Source of the DNA: Nocardioides panaciterrulae
GTDB lineage: Bacteria > Actinomycetota > Actinomycetes > Propionibacteriales > Nocardioidaceae
Length of the DNA stretch: 64,000 nucleotides
Reading direction: 5' to 3'
Assembly: GCF_013409645.1 (NCBI RefSeq)
Contig: NZ_JACCBG010000001.1
Location: 1,240,001 to 1,304,000 of the forward strand
Positions 1-8,322 of this stretch are shown here, one piece after another (the first letter of the stretch is position 1; every line of letters begins with the position of its first letter). The position numbers and the translations under genes are program-made. The notes beneath the pieces were generated by a model that worked only from the letters and a program-made list of their open reading frames with translations, was not told the DNA's origin and ran no database searches.

Positions 1-621
1 CGCCTCGTAGAGGTCATCGGGCGCCGAGCGGAGCGACCCGGCGAAGATCGGGACGCCGACCGCTCGGCCGGTCGCGTCGATCGCGTCGGCGAGGGCGTGC
101 GCGAACGCGTTGTTGCCGCTGGCCTCGTGCGCGCGGTAGTAGAGCACGCCCACGCGAGGCAGGTCGCCATCGTGGCCGGACGGCCGGTCGGCGTACCCCC
201 ACGCCGGGATCGCCACGGGCGGCTCGAACCCCTCGCCGGTCAGCAGCACGGTGTCGGAGAGGAACGCGTGCAATTGGGCGAGGTTGGCCGGACCGCCCTC
301 GGCCAGGTAGCGGTGTGCTTCGGCGGCCGTCCCCATCGGCACGGTGGAGAGCTCCATCAGCTCGGCGTTCGGCTGCTGCTCGCCGCCCAGGATCACCAGC
401 GGGGTGCCGGCCTCGCGCACGGCGGCGAGGCCGGGCCACAGGTCGTGAGGCGATCCGAGCAGGCGCACGACGACGAGGTTCGCGCCGGTGGCGAGTGCCG
501 TGAGCTCGGCGTCGGTGCTGCGGGCAGGGTTCCCCCAGACATAGCCGGCGACACTGGCGCGAGCAGACAGCAGGTCCGTGTCGGAAGTCGACAACAGTGC
601 GATGCGGGTAGGCGCAGCCAT
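1..621 (-). CDS. cobN: cobaltochelatase subunit CobN, N-terminal part (cut by window edge)
   Basis: Amino-terminal 207 residues of the large subunit of the aerobic cobaltochelatase, which with CobS and CobT inserts cobalt into hydrogenobyrinic acid a,c-diamide using ATP. The translation opens with MAAPTRIALLSTSDTDLLSA and continues with GANLVVVRLLGSP and GVLYYRAHEASGNNAFA, all typical of the CobN start. The ATG at 621 follows GGAGGAGGA by about nine bases, which fixes the start. The frame stays open to the left edge, so most of the protein (the family is usually above 1,100 residues) lies outside. A cobalamin riboswitch precedes it on the same strand, so expression is expected to fall when cobalamin is plentiful. 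The assignment rests on recognition of the N-terminal family signature. Confidence 0.9.
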   Translation of the reverse strand, partial: MAAPTRIALLSTSDTDLLSARASVAGYVWGNPARSTDAELTALATGANLVVVRLLGSPHDLWPGLAAVREAGTPLVILGGEQQPNAELMELSTVPMGTAAEAHRYLAEGGPANLAQLHAFLSDTVLLTGEGFEPPVAIPAWGYADRPSGHDGDLPRVGVLYYRAHEASGNNAFAHALADAIDATGRAVGVPIFAGSLRSAPDDLYEA

Positions 622-659
622 GGGCCGTTTTCCTCCTCCGGGGTTCTCGCCCCGTCAAT

Positions 660-770
660 CGGTCGGATCAGCCCATGGCCAGTGTCTGGCTGCGTCTTGT
701 CGACGTCACAGTGGCGGAACCGCCCCGGAATCTCACCGGGTTCCTGCACCACGAGCAGTCCGCAGCCTAC
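660..770 (-). promoter_or_regulatory. cobalamin riboswitch upstream of cobN
   Basis: Read on the minus strand the leader contains GGAACCCGGTGAGATTCCGG, then GGCGGTTCCGCCACTGTGA, then the B12-box-like AGCCAGACACTGGCC. These are the conserved blocks of the cobalamin riboswitch in the right order. The 5' end of the P1 stem is not resolved, so the outer limits are approximate. Between the aptamer and the cobN ATG lies a small hairpin (639-654, stem CGGGG/CCCCG) directly against the GGAGGAGGA ribosome site at 631-639. This suggests that ligand binding controls translation initiation rather than a U-tract terminator; that mechanism is inference. Confidence 0.9.
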
Positions 771-785
771 GGGAGAATCACCCCC

Positions 786-1364
786 ATGCCTCACCCGGTC
801 TATCTCGTCCGCCACGGCCAGTCGCAGTGGAACGTCCGCCGCCTGACCCAGGGACAGACCCCTCATCCGCCGCTGACCGATCTCGGGCGCTCGCAGTCGG
901 CCGCAGCGGCAGAGCTGATCGCAGAAGACCTCAAGGACGTGGGACTGGCCGCTGACCGTCTCGTCAGCAGCGACCTGACCCGCGCGGCGGAGACCGCCGC
1001 GGTCATCGGCCGCCGGCTGCAGCTGACTCCGGAGTCGGACCCCCGCCTGCGCGAGCAACATCTGGGTGACCTGGAGGGCCGAACGTACGAGGAGACCTGG
1101 GCCGCAGCGGAGGCCTTCGACTGGTCGGACCCAACGCAGCCGATCGCGGGTGGCGAGTCGCTCATGGACGTGTACGACCGCATGGGTGCTGTGCTCAGCG
1201 ACCTCGACCGCGGCTACGTATCCGTCCTCGTGTCGCACGGGGACGCGATACGGTCCGCCGTCGCGTACCTCCAAGGCATGAAGCCACACGAAGCACCGTG
1301 GGTCGACGTCCCCAACGGCGCCGTGGCCCGCATCGGCGACCACCTCACCTGGCTTGGACAATGA
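786..1364 (+). CDS. histidine phosphatase family protein, possible alpha-ribazole phosphatase
   Basis: A 192-residue phosphoglycerate-mutase-fold phosphatase. The phosphohistidine motif is LVRHGQSQWN (His10), the acid/base region is SDLTRAAETA, and a second conserved histidine occurs in VLVSHGDAIRS near residue 151. It lies divergent from cobN and overlaps cobA by four bases (ATGA). This placement suggests the CobC role, dephosphorylating alpha-ribazole phosphate in lower-ligand assembly. Family members are broadly specific and are often annotated only as histidine phosphatase, so the substrate is inferred from context. The ATG at 786 is chosen because the protein family begins just before the RHG motif; a longer in-frame start at 675 would read through the cobalamin riboswitch. 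Confidence 0.85.
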   Translation: MPHPVYLVRHGQSQWNVRRLTQGQTPHPPLTDLGRSQSAAAAELIAEDLKDVGLAADRLVSSDLTRAAETAAVIGRRLQLTPESDPRLREQHLGDLEGRTYEETWAAAEAFDWSDPTQPIAGGESLMDVYDRMGAVLSDLDRGYVSVLVSHGDAIRSAVAYLQGMKPHEAPWVDVPNGAVARIGDHLTWLGQ

Positions 1365-2122
1365 CGCTCATGCCTGACCAAGCCCTTTGCCTTGACCCAG
1401 CCTCCTTCGCCGGAGTCACACTCGTCGGCGCCGGCCCAGGCGACCCGGACCTCATCACGATCGCCGGCCTCAAGGCGCTGCTCGGCGCGGATGTCGTCGT
1501 GACCGATCGGCTGGTGCCTCATGAGTTGCTTGCGGGGCTCGCTCCAGATGTGGAGCTCATCGACGTCGCCAAGTTCCCGCGCAGCCGGTTCACCGCCCAA
1601 AAAGACATCAACGCCGTCCTGCTCGACCGGGCACGAGCCGGAAAGAGGGTCGTCCGCCTCAAGGGAGGCGACAGCCACGTCTTCGGACGAGGGTTCGAGG
1701 AGGTGCTTCACCTGCAACAAGCCGGGGTCCCGGTCCGTGTCATCCCCGGCCTCTCCTCGTCCATCTCCGTACCAGCGCTGGCGGGAATCCCCGTCACACA
1801 CCGAGGTGTCGTCCACGACTTCACCGTCGTCTCAGGACACGTACCGCCCCGCCACCCTGACAGCCTCGTCAACTGGGACGCCCTGGCCGCATCAAGAGGC
1901 ACGATCGTTCTGATGATGGCCGTCCACAACGCCGCTGTGATCGCCCAGACCCTCATCGATGGCGGACGCCACACCGGTCAGCCCGCGGCCATCGTCGTGG
2001 ACGGATCAATGGCGAGCGAACGCGTCATCCGCACGACCTTGAGTCAACTCGGGGAGTCGATCGACAACGAAGAGGTACAGCCGCCGGCGATCATTGTGGT
2101 CGGTGACGTAGCCGCGCTCTGA
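1361..2122 (+). CDS. cobA: uroporphyrinogen-III C-methyltransferase
   Basis: A 253-residue SAM-dependent SUMT that methylates uroporphyrinogen III at C-2 and C-7 to precorrin-2, the branch point to cobalamin and siroheme. Diagnostic segments are LVGAGPGDPDLITIAGL (SAM-binding), VVVTDRLVP, VVRLKGGDSHVFGRG and VIPGLSSSISVPALAGIPVTHRG. Length equals a stand-alone SUMT, without a CysG Fe-chelatase domain. Its ATG overlaps the TGA of the histidine phosphatase, so the two are translationally coupled. Together with cobN this marks a cobalamin segment whose remainder must lie left of the window. Base composition looks lower in GC than the DNA right of 4 kb; that is a visual judgement only. Confidence 0.93.
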   Translation: MTLMPDQALCLDPASFAGVTLVGAGPGDPDLITIAGLKALLGADVVVTDRLVPHELLAGLAPDVELIDVAKFPRSRFTAQKDINAVLLDRARAGKRVVRLKGGDSHVFGRGFEEVLHLQQAGVPVRVIPGLSSSISVPALAGIPVTHRGVVHDFTVVSGHVPPRHPDSLVNWDALAASRGTIVLMMAVHNAAVIAQTLIDGGRHTGQPAAIVVDGSMASERVIRTTLSQLGESIDNEEVQPPAIIVVGDVAAL

Positions 2123-2545
2123 CGTGCCCCTCATGTTCCTCGGGCAAGGGATGCCTACTCCGGAGCCGCCACACCCGGGGAAGTGCCACCCGTGACGGTT
2201 TCGGTCGGCCTCGCGCTGCTCGCCGCGGTGCCGTTGGCGCCTGACACGGTGCTGGTCTTCACAGTGCACCACGGGGACGAACACGGGCAGGAGGCCCGGT
2301 CGATCGTGCACGTCGCCGCGACGGCCACGGGCCGTCGGCCTCTGCGCCCTGGGAGTCTCGGCTCTCCCCTCGCCCGCTGAGGGTGCCGGGGTGACGCTTT
2401 CGCTGGGCGGCTCATTCTGGCCTGGTCGCCCGTGGCGCGCACGTGGGCGATCCGGGGACTCGTCGCTTGAGCACTGACGCTGGATGCGGGCCTTCTCTAC
2501 CTCGTGTGGGGGCTGGCTTGAACCGTGGGTGAGGAGCTCGCGCCT
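2123..2545. other. eroded region without a convincing gene
   Basis: No reading frame here shows a family signature, a ribosome site and codon-consistent length together. A 65-codon frame at 2183-2380 on the plus strand has a hydrophobic start but no ribosome site and no recognisable continuation. The stretch precedes a transposase fossil and a tRNA 3' fragment and is best seen as decayed DNA next to an integration scar. Confidence 0.5.
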
Positions 2546-2614
2546 TTGGGCGTTGCGAAACATCTGCTCGACCTTGGGCAGCTGGTTGCCCAGCATCGTG
2601 GCGATGGATAGACG
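2546..2614 (-). pseudogene. fragment of IS256-family transposase
   Basis: The minus strand encodes RLSIATMLGNQLPKVEQMF and a few following residues, closely resembling the conserved C-terminal segment of IS256-type (mutator) transposases, which reads roughly MLGxxFPKVExMLRxA before the HWKKIWSTNPLER block. The downstream catalytic-glutamate block is absent and the frame continues into unrelated sequence. Only about 23 residues survive, so this is a fossil. It supports past mobile-element activity at this edge. Recognition is from memory of the family, not a database hit. Confidence 0.5.
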
Positions 2615-2832
2615 CGGGTAGTGAGCCTGGCTCTCCGAACCCACTTGCGATTCGAGTCATGCCGCGCTTATGTACCGAAAACGCCAGCGCAAGCCCTCTA
2701 TTACGAGCAGACAGCATCAAGACGGTGCAGGGTCGGGCCGCTGGCTTGTGCGCGTCTGCGCAGGTCAGAGCACACGCCGGCAAGTGTGGTCAAACAAGCC
2801 CGTTGCGAGACGAGCACGCGCTGGAGGTCCAG

Positions 2833-2863
2833 AGGTCGCAGGTTCAAATCCTGCCCCCGCTAC
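2833..2863 (+). other. tRNA 3'-end fragment, candidate attachment site
   Basis: The bases AGGTCGCAGGTTCAAATCC followed by TGCCCCCGCTAC form a T arm (GCAGG/CCTGC around TTCAAAT) and the 3' acceptor strand CCCCGCT plus discriminator A of a tRNA, possibly elongator tRNA-Met. The required 5' acceptor strand, D arm and anticodon arm are missing from the roughly 70 bases upstream. Such isolated 3' ends are what site-specific integrases leave at the far side of an element integrated in a tRNA gene. The strong hairpin immediately downstream would be the original tRNA terminator. No integrase gene is in the window. Confidence 0.6.
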
Positions 2864-2867
2864 AAAG

Positions 2868-2901
2868 TTCAGGCCCGGAATCTACGGATTCCGGGCCTGA
2901 A
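2868..2901. terminator. 15-bp perfect hairpin after the tRNA fragment
   Basis: An inverted repeat, TTCAGGCCCGGAATC and its complement, is separated by the four-base loop TACG. There is no T-run on either side, as is common for actinobacterial hairpin terminators. It lies five bases beyond the tRNA 3' fragment, which is where a tRNA terminator is expected. Confidence 0.6.
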
Positions 2902-2964
2902 AGCATTTACGAACATGATCGAACCTGCGGATGTTCGATGTTGTCGAGTGCCAAACTGCCGAGG

Positions 2965-3114
2965 GTGGACCTGGACAGCCTCAACGACCTGGCGACGTCG
3001 CTCCCAGATGTCCGACGCACGTCCGCGGGCGGTCTCGCTCGCTGGCAATACGAGGGCCGACTGGTCGCGCCTGAACTGGACGCTACCTCTACCGTGGATG
3101 GGACTCGGGCATGA
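2965..3114 (+). pseudogene. short ORF resembling the N-terminus of a MmcQ/YjbR-type protein
   Basis: A 49-codon frame from a GTG gives VDLDSLNDLATSLPDVRRTS and later LARWQYEGRLVAPELD. The pattern of a helix ending LATSLPDV followed by an aromatic-containing strand resembles the opening of MmcQ/YjbR (DUF419) DNA-binding-like proteins, which normally exceed 110 residues. It stops early, overlapping the next gene by ATGA. It may be a truncated remnant, or a small unrelated gene. The family suggestion is weak. Confidence 0.35.
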
Positions 3115-3527
3115 CCAAGATGGTGGTTCTGGCGTTTGTCTCGCTGTTGACAGTTGGATGCGCCTCGCATTCGGAGGGCAAGTCGTCAGGCGCTGACGGA
3201 AGCGGCGCTTCTCTGGCATCAGCGCAGTGCGCGGATGTGCTCACGGTGCGAGGTGACAGATGGGGTGCTTTCACCATGTCGAAGCGCCTGCATCGTCCTC
3301 TGGTCGGGCCGGCGCTCAAGGGCCAGCCCGTCAGTTGCGACGACGGGGCCGGTGACCCGATCGATGAGGGTCAGGTCACCCTGCGGCACATCCGTGGAAT
3401 CTCAGCGCATCAGGCTCTCTTCCGCGTGGGGCAGGGGTACGAAGACGTGATCTACGTTCCCGGTGACGGAACGGAGAAGCTCGGCGACCTGCCCCGCACG
3501 GTGCAGTTGCTGATCACGAAGGGCTGA
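3111..3527 (+). CDS. small lipoprotein of unknown function
   Basis: A 138-residue protein with a lipoprotein signal: MTKMVVLAFVSLLTVGC, where LLTVGC is the lipobox and Cys17 the lipidation site. The mature part has a Ser/Gly-rich linker and then a compact domain with two further cysteines (SAQCADVL and PVSCDDGAG) that could form a disulfide. It is predicted to sit on the outer face of the cytoplasmic membrane. I do not recognise a functional family. Its start overlaps the preceding short ORF (ATGA). It lies to the right of the tRNA scar, so it may belong to the original chromosome rather than to the element. Confidence 0.7.
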   Translation: MTKMVVLAFVSLLTVGCASHSEGKSSGADGSGASLASAQCADVLTVRGDRWGAFTMSKRLHRPLVGPALKGQPVSCDDGAGDPIDEGQVTLRHIRGISAHQALFRVGQGYEDVIYVPGDGTEKLGDLPRTVQLLITKG

Positions 3528-3751
3528 GGTCCGGCCTGGCCAGGGTGGCACCTGACGTTGGGCTCCCGCCCTGCTCGTTCGGTGTCATCCTGGCGCTGCT
3601 GGAGGCGCTCGACGGCCGAGTGGTCCCGGTGGCGCTGCTGTGCTCCATCGGCGTGACCGGCGCCGGTGGCTCCTCCCGAGACCTGCTGAACCCCGGCTAT
3701 GTCACCGATCGACTCGCGGGACAAGCTTCACTGTCACCCTTGTTGCCGAAC

Positions 3752-4471
3752 CTAGGCCGTCGTGAGGTCGTACGTCGACGTGTCGTCTGCGCCGCGGGGG
3801 CGGGCGACCCGAGGCCGGGCGCGCCAGGTCACGACGCCGGTCCACACCATCCAGATCCACATGATCAGTGCCGCGGCGCTGATCGCCTGGACGGCCTGGG
3901 CGAACCGCGGCGCCTCCAGGGCGAGACCCATCACGGTGAAGAGGAGGCCGGCGACCAGGCCCAGCCCGGACAGCGCGCGGGCGAAGAGACCGGAGCACCA
4001 CATGGCGACGCCGGCACAGAGCAGGGAGACGCCAATGGGTCCGTAGACGGTCAGGTTCGTCTGGAACGCGACCGCGTCCAGGGCCCGGGTGGTGGCGAGC
4101 GAGCCACCGTGCGCGAGGCTCCAGGAGGCGCCGGCCGAGACGGCGTACACCACCACTTCGAGGGCGACGCTGACCGCCATGGCGGCCACGGCGACGTCCA
4201 TCAGCCGGTGCGGACGCTCGGACTCGGCGAGGGCGGATCGGAGCCCCACCATGAGCAGCACCCGGCCGAGCTCGACGACCGCGAACCAGCCGGCCGCCCA
4301 GCCCAGGGCGTCGGCGTGGCCGGCATACCCGGCGAGGACGTCGTGGGCACTGGCCGTCGCCCCGAGGGGTACGCCGACGCCGGCGCCGATGATGGCCACC
4401 CACTCGAGCAGATAGAGGACGGCACCGACGAGCACGAGCCGGTTGCCGACGAGCGCGGTACGACGGGACAT
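3752..4471 (-). CDS. multi-spanning membrane protein, DUF4386-like
   Basis: A 239-residue integral membrane protein with about six hydrophobic segments, including LVLVGAVLYLLEWVAIIGAG near the N-terminus and AGLLFTVMGLALEAPRFA and ALIMWIWMVWTGVVTWRA near the C-terminus. The ATG at 4471 follows AAGGAG by a few bases; an earlier in-frame methionine at 4537 lacks a ribosome site. Composition and topology resemble DUF4386-type proteins of unknown function. It is divergent from the sensor kinase gene and shares a 160-bp intergenic region with it, so it may be a target of that two-component system; that link is conjecture. Confidence 0.75.
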   Translation of the reverse strand: MSRRTALVGNRLVLVGAVLYLLEWVAIIGAGVGVPLGATASAHDVLAGYAGHADALGWAAGWFAVVELGRVLLMVGLRSALAESERPHRLMDVAVAAMAVSVALEVVVYAVSAGASWSLAHGGSLATTRALDAVAFQTNLTVYGPIGVSLLCAGVAMWCSGLFARALSGLGLVAGLLFTVMGLALEAPRFAQAVQAISAAALIMWIWMVWTGVVTWRARPRVARPRGADDTSTYDLTTA

Positions 4472-4631
4472 GGGAACTCCTTGGTTGGCCGAGGGGATGG
4501 TCGTGGCCAGCGTGTGCCGGACTCCGGTCCCGCACATCAGGCCGTCGACCGGCCCACGTCATCTCCGGGGATGAGGACGGTCCATCCCGAAGTGGAGGCG
4601 GCGGTGCGGGTGCGGCCCTAGCATCAGCAAC

Positions 4632-5801
4632 GTGACCACCCGGTTGGGTCTCCCGCAGGGCCGGCCGCTGCTGCTCGACGGCGCGGTGGCGCTGGTGGTC
4701 GCCGCGCTCACGGTCGACCGGGTGTTGATCGGGTGGGACACCACGACCGACATCGCCGGGAGCCCGGCCTGGACCGTGCCGCTCCTGCTGGTGCCCGCCG
4801 CGGCGCTGCTGTGGCGACGGACTCGGCCGGTGGCCTGCGTGGTGGGGGCGACGGCACCGTTCGCGCTGCACGCGGCCCTCACCGGGCACGGCGCCGAGGG
4901 CCTGCTCGCGGTGGTTCCCGTCAACGTCGCGCTCTACTCGCTGGGCGCCTACGGCTCGTGGCGCCAGCTGGTCGTCGGCACGCTCGCGACCACGGGCCTG
5001 GTGGCCGTGCACGACCTCAACGACCCGGGCATCTCCAGTGACGGCCAGCTGTCCGTCATGGCCTACCTGTTCTGGCAGCTGGTGCTGGTCGCGACCGTGC
5101 TTCTCGGTGTCGCGGTCGGCGCCGTACGCCGCGCCCGGCGCTCGCGGGTGACCGAGGCCGAGGCGGAGGCGAGGCGCCGGGAGGCGGTCGCCTCGGAGCG
5201 CGCCAAGATCGCGCGCGAGCTGCACGACGTCGTCACGCACAACGTCAACGTCGTGGTGATGCAGGCGATGGCCGCCAACGGGGTGCTGGACAGCGATCCC
5301 ACCCGGGTGCGGGCGCCGCTGGAGGCCATCGAGAGCAGCGGCCGGGAGGCGCTCGCGGAGATGCGCCGGATGCTCGGCGTACTGCGCGAGGAGGACGACG
5401 CGCTGCTCACCCCGCAGCCCGGGGTCGGCGACATCCCGCGCCTGGCCGAGTCCCTGCGCGGCGCCGGCCTGCAGGTCTCCTGCCAGGTCGACGAGGCCGT
5501 CGGCGAGCTGCCGGACGGCATGGGCATGGTGCTCTTCAGGATCGCCCAGGAGGCGTTGACCAACGCGATGAAGCACGCCCGCGGCGCCGCCGCCGAGGTC
5601 GCGGTACGGCGTACTCCGTCGGCCGTCGAGCTGGAGGTGGTGAACGGCCCGGGCCTGCCGGAGCCAGCGCAGTCGGGTGCGGGGCACGGACTCGTCGGCA
5701 TGACTGAGCGGGCGGCGCTGTTCGGCGGCCGGGTGGAGACCGGACCGACCGTGCTCGGCGGTTTCCGGGTGTGCGCGATGCTGCCGCTGGAGCCGGCGTG
5801 A
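4632..5801 (+). CDS. sensor histidine kinase (DesK/NarL type, HisKA_3)
   Basis: A 389-residue membrane sensor kinase. The first 165 residues hold several transmembrane stretches with short loops and no large extracellular sensor domain. A coiled region rich in Glu and Arg follows, then the dimerisation and phosphoacceptor motif ERAKIARELHDVVTH with His198. The ATPase domain has the N box EALTNAMKHA and the G box GHGLVGMTERAALFGG. It begins at GTG 4632. The response regulator start (GTGA) overlaps its stop codon, so the pair is translationally coupled. The signal sensed cannot be told from sequence; small integral-membrane sensors of this class often respond to envelope stress or antibiotics. 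Confidence 0.93.
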   Translation: MTTRLGLPQGRPLLLDGAVALVVAALTVDRVLIGWDTTTDIAGSPAWTVPLLLVPAAALLWRRTRPVACVVGATAPFALHAALTGHGAEGLLAVVPVNVALYSLGAYGSWRQLVVGTLATTGLVAVHDLNDPGISSDGQLSVMAYLFWQLVLVATVLLGVAVGAVRRARRSRVTEAEAEARRREAVASERAKIARELHDVVTHNVNVVVMQAMAANGVLDSDPTRVRAPLEAIESSGREALAEMRRMLGVLREEDDALLTPQPGVGDIPRLAESLRGAGLQVSCQVDEAVGELPDGMGMVLFRIAQEALTNAMKHARGAAAEVAVRRTPSAVELEVVNGPGLPEPAQSGAGHGLVGMTERAALFGGRVETGPTVLGGFRVCAMLPLEPA

Positions 5802-6451
5802 CCACGGTTGTGATCGCCGACGACCAAGCGCTCGTACGCGACGGGCTGCGGCTGATCCTCGACGTGGAGGACGGCATCGAGGTCGTCGGCGAGGCCAGCA
5901 ACGGTCGCGAGGCCGTACGCGTCGCCGCCGAACTCGCCCCCCACGTCGTGCTGATGGACGTGCGGATGCCGATGCTCGACGGCCTGGCCGCGACCCGGGA
6001 GATCGTCGCCTCGTGGTCGGCCACGCGCGTGCTGATGCTGACGACGTACGACGAGGACGCCTACCTCTACGAAGCGATCCGCGCCGGCGCCAGCGGGTTC
6101 CTGCTCAAGGACTCCCGCCGGGAGCAGCTGGTCGGCGCCATCCGGACCGTGGCCGCGGGCGACGCGGTGCTGCACCCCGAGCTCACGCGCCGGCTGCTGG
6201 ACCGGTTCGGCCGCGGACCGGCCCCCCACGGCGTCCCCGAACGACTGAGATGTCTCACCGACCGCGAACGCCAGGTCCTCGAGCAAGTGGCCCGCGGCGC
6301 GACCAACGCCGAGATCAGCGCCGCCCTGTTCCTCTCCGAGGCCACGGTGAAGACGCACCTGGCGCACCTGACCCGAAAACTGGACCTCCGCGACCGGGTC
6401 CACGCCGTGGTCACCGCCTACGAGTGCGGGCTCGTGCACCCGGGCGAGTAG
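5798..6451 (+). CDS. NarL/FixJ-family response regulator
   Basis: A 217-residue two-domain response regulator. The receiver domain starts TTVVIADDQALVRDGLRL with the acidic pair at residues 8-9, the phosphoacceptor Asp54 in VVLMDVRMPMLDG, and a conserved lysine in FLLKDSRREQ. The C-terminal LuxR-type helix-turn-helix covers about residues 150-210 (LTDRERQVLEQVARGATNAE and ATVKTHLAHLTRKL). It overlaps the sensor kinase gene by four bases and is its cognate partner. The target genes are unknown; the membrane-protein gene at 3752-4471, divergent from the kinase, is the nearest candidate. Confidence 0.93.
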   Translation: MTTVVIADDQALVRDGLRLILDVEDGIEVVGEASNGREAVRVAAELAPHVVLMDVRMPMLDGLAATREIVASWSATRVLMLTTYDEDAYLYEAIRAGASGFLLKDSRREQLVGAIRTVAAGDAVLHPELTRRLLDRFGRGPAPHGVPERLRCLTDRERQVLEQVARGATNAEISAALFLSEATVKTHLAHLTRKLDLRDRVHAVVTAYECGLVHPGE

Positions 6452-6473
6452 GAGGCGGCGACGTGACGCCGCA

Positions 6474-7394
6474 CTAGCGACGTCGCAGAGCCGCGCCGGC
6501 AGCGCTGAGGTGGTCGACCATCGCCCGAACCGGCTCGACGCGGAGGAGGTCCGGCCAGGCCTCGACACCGATGTGCCGCTGCGGCCAACCGACCAGGCTG
6601 CGCGACACGACGCGCGGGTCACGGTGGGCGCGCAACGCGAGGTCCGGGACCCAGGCGACCCCGAATCCGGAAGCGACCAGCGCCTGCATGGCCACGTAGT
6701 CGTCGGCCATCCTCACGACCTTGGGCGTGAAGCCGGCTGCGGCTGCGGCCCTGCGGAGGCGGTCCTCGAAGTTCGGGCTGGCCAGCAGGAAGGTGGCCTC
6801 CGCGAGCTGGGCGAGGTCCACCAGGCGGTGGGAGGCGGCGGGGTCGTCCAGCGGCACGATCAGGTGCATGTCCTCCACGAGCACCTCACGCTGGTGCAGC
6901 CCGGCCCCGCCCTCGCCGTCCGGCACCCGTTCCGGGGCGTCGGAGAAGCGGTAGCTCAACGCGACCTCGACGTCACCCCGGCGGACCAGGGCCCGGGCTT
7001 CGGGGGGTTCGGCCTGCACCAGCTGGATCTCGATGTTCGGGAACGCCCGCCGCATCCCGGCCATCGCCGCCGGCACGACCGTCGCGCACGAGGACGGGAA
7101 GGCCGCCAACCGCACGACGCTGGTGCCGGAGCTGGTCAACGCCGCGAGGTCGCTCTCCGCGGCGCGGATCGCGGCCAGGATCCGCTGGCTGTGCATGAGC
7201 AGGCTGGTGCCGGCCGGCGTGAGCCTCATGGTGCGGCCCATCCGGACCGTCAACGGGGTGCCGACGGCCTTCTCGAGGGCCTTCATCTGATAGCTGATCG
7301 CCGGCTGGGTGAACCCTAGCGACCGCCCGGCCGCCGAGTAGGAACCGGTGTGGGCGACTTCTTGGAGGAGGCGGAGCTGTTGGGGGTCGAGCAC
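6474..7394 (-). CDS. LysR-family transcriptional regulator
   Basis: A 306-residue LysR regulator. The N-terminal winged helix reads [20 protein letters not shown] and [20 protein letters not shown], followed by a linker helix and an effector-binding domain from about residue 90 ([20 protein letters not shown] and later [20 protein letters not shown]). It lies divergent from the amino-acid ABC transporter operon with 83 bp between the starts. In this family that geometry almost always means control of the divergent operon with autorepression. The effector is probably an amino acid or amide imported by the transporter. The stop is 22 bp beyond the response regulator, tail to tail. Confidence 0.92.
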   Translation of the reverse strand: MLDPQQLRLLQEVAHTGSYSAAGRSLGFTQPAISYQMKALEKAVGTPLTVRMGRTMRLTPAGTSLLMHSQRILAAIRAAESDLAALTSSGTSVVRLAAFPSSCATVVPAAMAGMRRAFPNIEIQLVQAEPPEARALVRRGDVEVALSYRFSDAPERVPDGEGGAGLHQREVLVEDMHLIVPLDDPAASHRLVDLAQLAEATFLLASPNFEDRLRRAAAAAGFTPKVVRMADDYVAMQALVASGFGVAWVPDLALRAHRDPRVVSRSLVGWPQRHIGVEAWPDLLRVEPVRAMVDHLSAAGAALRRR

Positions 7395-7477
7395 CCGGCA
7401 TCATAAACAGATCGATGGTGTCCCCTCTGAGATCTCTATTGGCCTTTGGGGCCCTCGAGGTCCTACCTTCGGCTGTC
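7395..7477. promoter_or_regulatory. divergent promoter/operator between lysR and the ABC operon
   Basis: This 83-bp gap contains the AT-richer run AAACAGATCGATGG and the dyad GAGATCTC (7428-7435) followed by TATTGG. LysR proteins bind T-N11-A dyads in such shared regions. I can point to the dyad but cannot establish the true site. Confidence 0.4.
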
Positions 7478-8269
7478 ATGACCGACCTGCCCGCCTCGTC
7501 CTCCACCGTGGTGCCGCCCTCCGCCCGTGAGGGTGCACCCCTGGTCCGGCTCTCCGGCGTCGGCAAGTCGTTCGGCGGCTTCCAGGCGCTGCGCGACGTC
7601 GACCTCGACATCGCCCGCGGCGAGGTCGTCGTCGTGGTGGGCGCCTCGGGCTCGGGCAAGTCCACGCTCTGCCGGTGCATCAACCGGCTCGAGACGGTGA
7701 CGACCGGGACCATCACCATCGACGGACAGCCGCTGCCCGACGAGGGCAAGGCCCTGGCGGCACTCCGCTCCGACGTCGGCATGGTCTTCCAGTCCTTCAA
7801 CCTCTTCGGGCACCGGACCGTCCTGCAGAACATCATGCTCGGGCCGCTGAAGGTGCGGCGACAGAGCAAGGAGGCGGCTCTCGCGGAGGCCCGCGCGCTG
7901 CTGCGGCGGGTGGGCGTCGAGAACAAGGAGGACAGCTACCCCAGTGAGCTGTCCGGCGGCCAGCAGCAGCGGGTGGCGATCGCGCGGGCGCTGGCGATGC
8001 GGCCGAAGGTGATGCTCTTCGACGAGCCGACCTCGGCCCTCGACCCGGAGATGATCAGCGAGGTCCTCGATGTGATGACCGAGCTGGCCCGCGACGGCAT
8101 GACGATGCTCGTCGTCACCCACGAGATGGGTTTCGCCCGGCAGGCCGCCGACCGCGTGATCTTCATGGACGCCGGGCAGATCGCCGAGGAGGCGACTCCC
8201 GACGAGTTCTTCAGCAACCCCCGGACCGAACGGGCCCGCGACTTCTTGTCCAAGATCCTGGCGCACTGA
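7478..8269 (+). CDS. amino-acid ABC transporter ATP-binding protein (GluA/GlnQ type)
   Basis: A 263-residue polar amino acid importer ATPase. Walker A is GASGSGKST, the Q-loop lies in [17 protein letters not shown], the signature is [17 protein letters not shown], and Walker B is [15 protein letters not shown]; the switch histidine is in [13 protein letters not shown]. The ATG at 7478 gives a 25-residue extension before the usual family start. It is the first gene of an operon with a binding lipoprotein and two permeases, together a complete importer of the glutamate/glutamine class. Regulation by the divergent LysR gene is likely. Confidence 0.93.
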   Translation: MTDLPASSSTVVPPSAREGAPLVRLSGVGKSFGGFQALRDVDLDIARGEVVVVVGASGSGKSTLCRCINRLETVTTGTITIDGQPLPDEGKALAALRSDVGMVFQSFNLFGHRTVLQNIMLGPLKVRRQSKEAALAEARALLRRVGVENKEDSYPSELSGGQQQRVAIARALAMRPKVMLFDEPTSALDPEMISEVLDVMTELARDGMTMLVVTHEMGFARQAADRVIFMDAGQIAEEATPDEFFSNPRTERARDFLSKILAH

Positions 8270-8322
8270 CGCGCCGACCCCGCTTCACCCCAACCAGCGC
8301 TCCACCCCACTCAGGAGGAAGA

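Noticed and set aside
2183..2380. A 65-codon plus-strand gene after cobA
   Set aside because: No ribosome site, no recognisable domain, and it lies in visibly eroded sequence.
2765..2863. A complete tRNA gene
   Set aside because: The 5' acceptor strand AGCGGGG or GGCGGGG and a D arm are absent upstream; CACAC/GTGTG near 2776 encloses an eight-base loop at the wrong distance. Only the 3' part is real.
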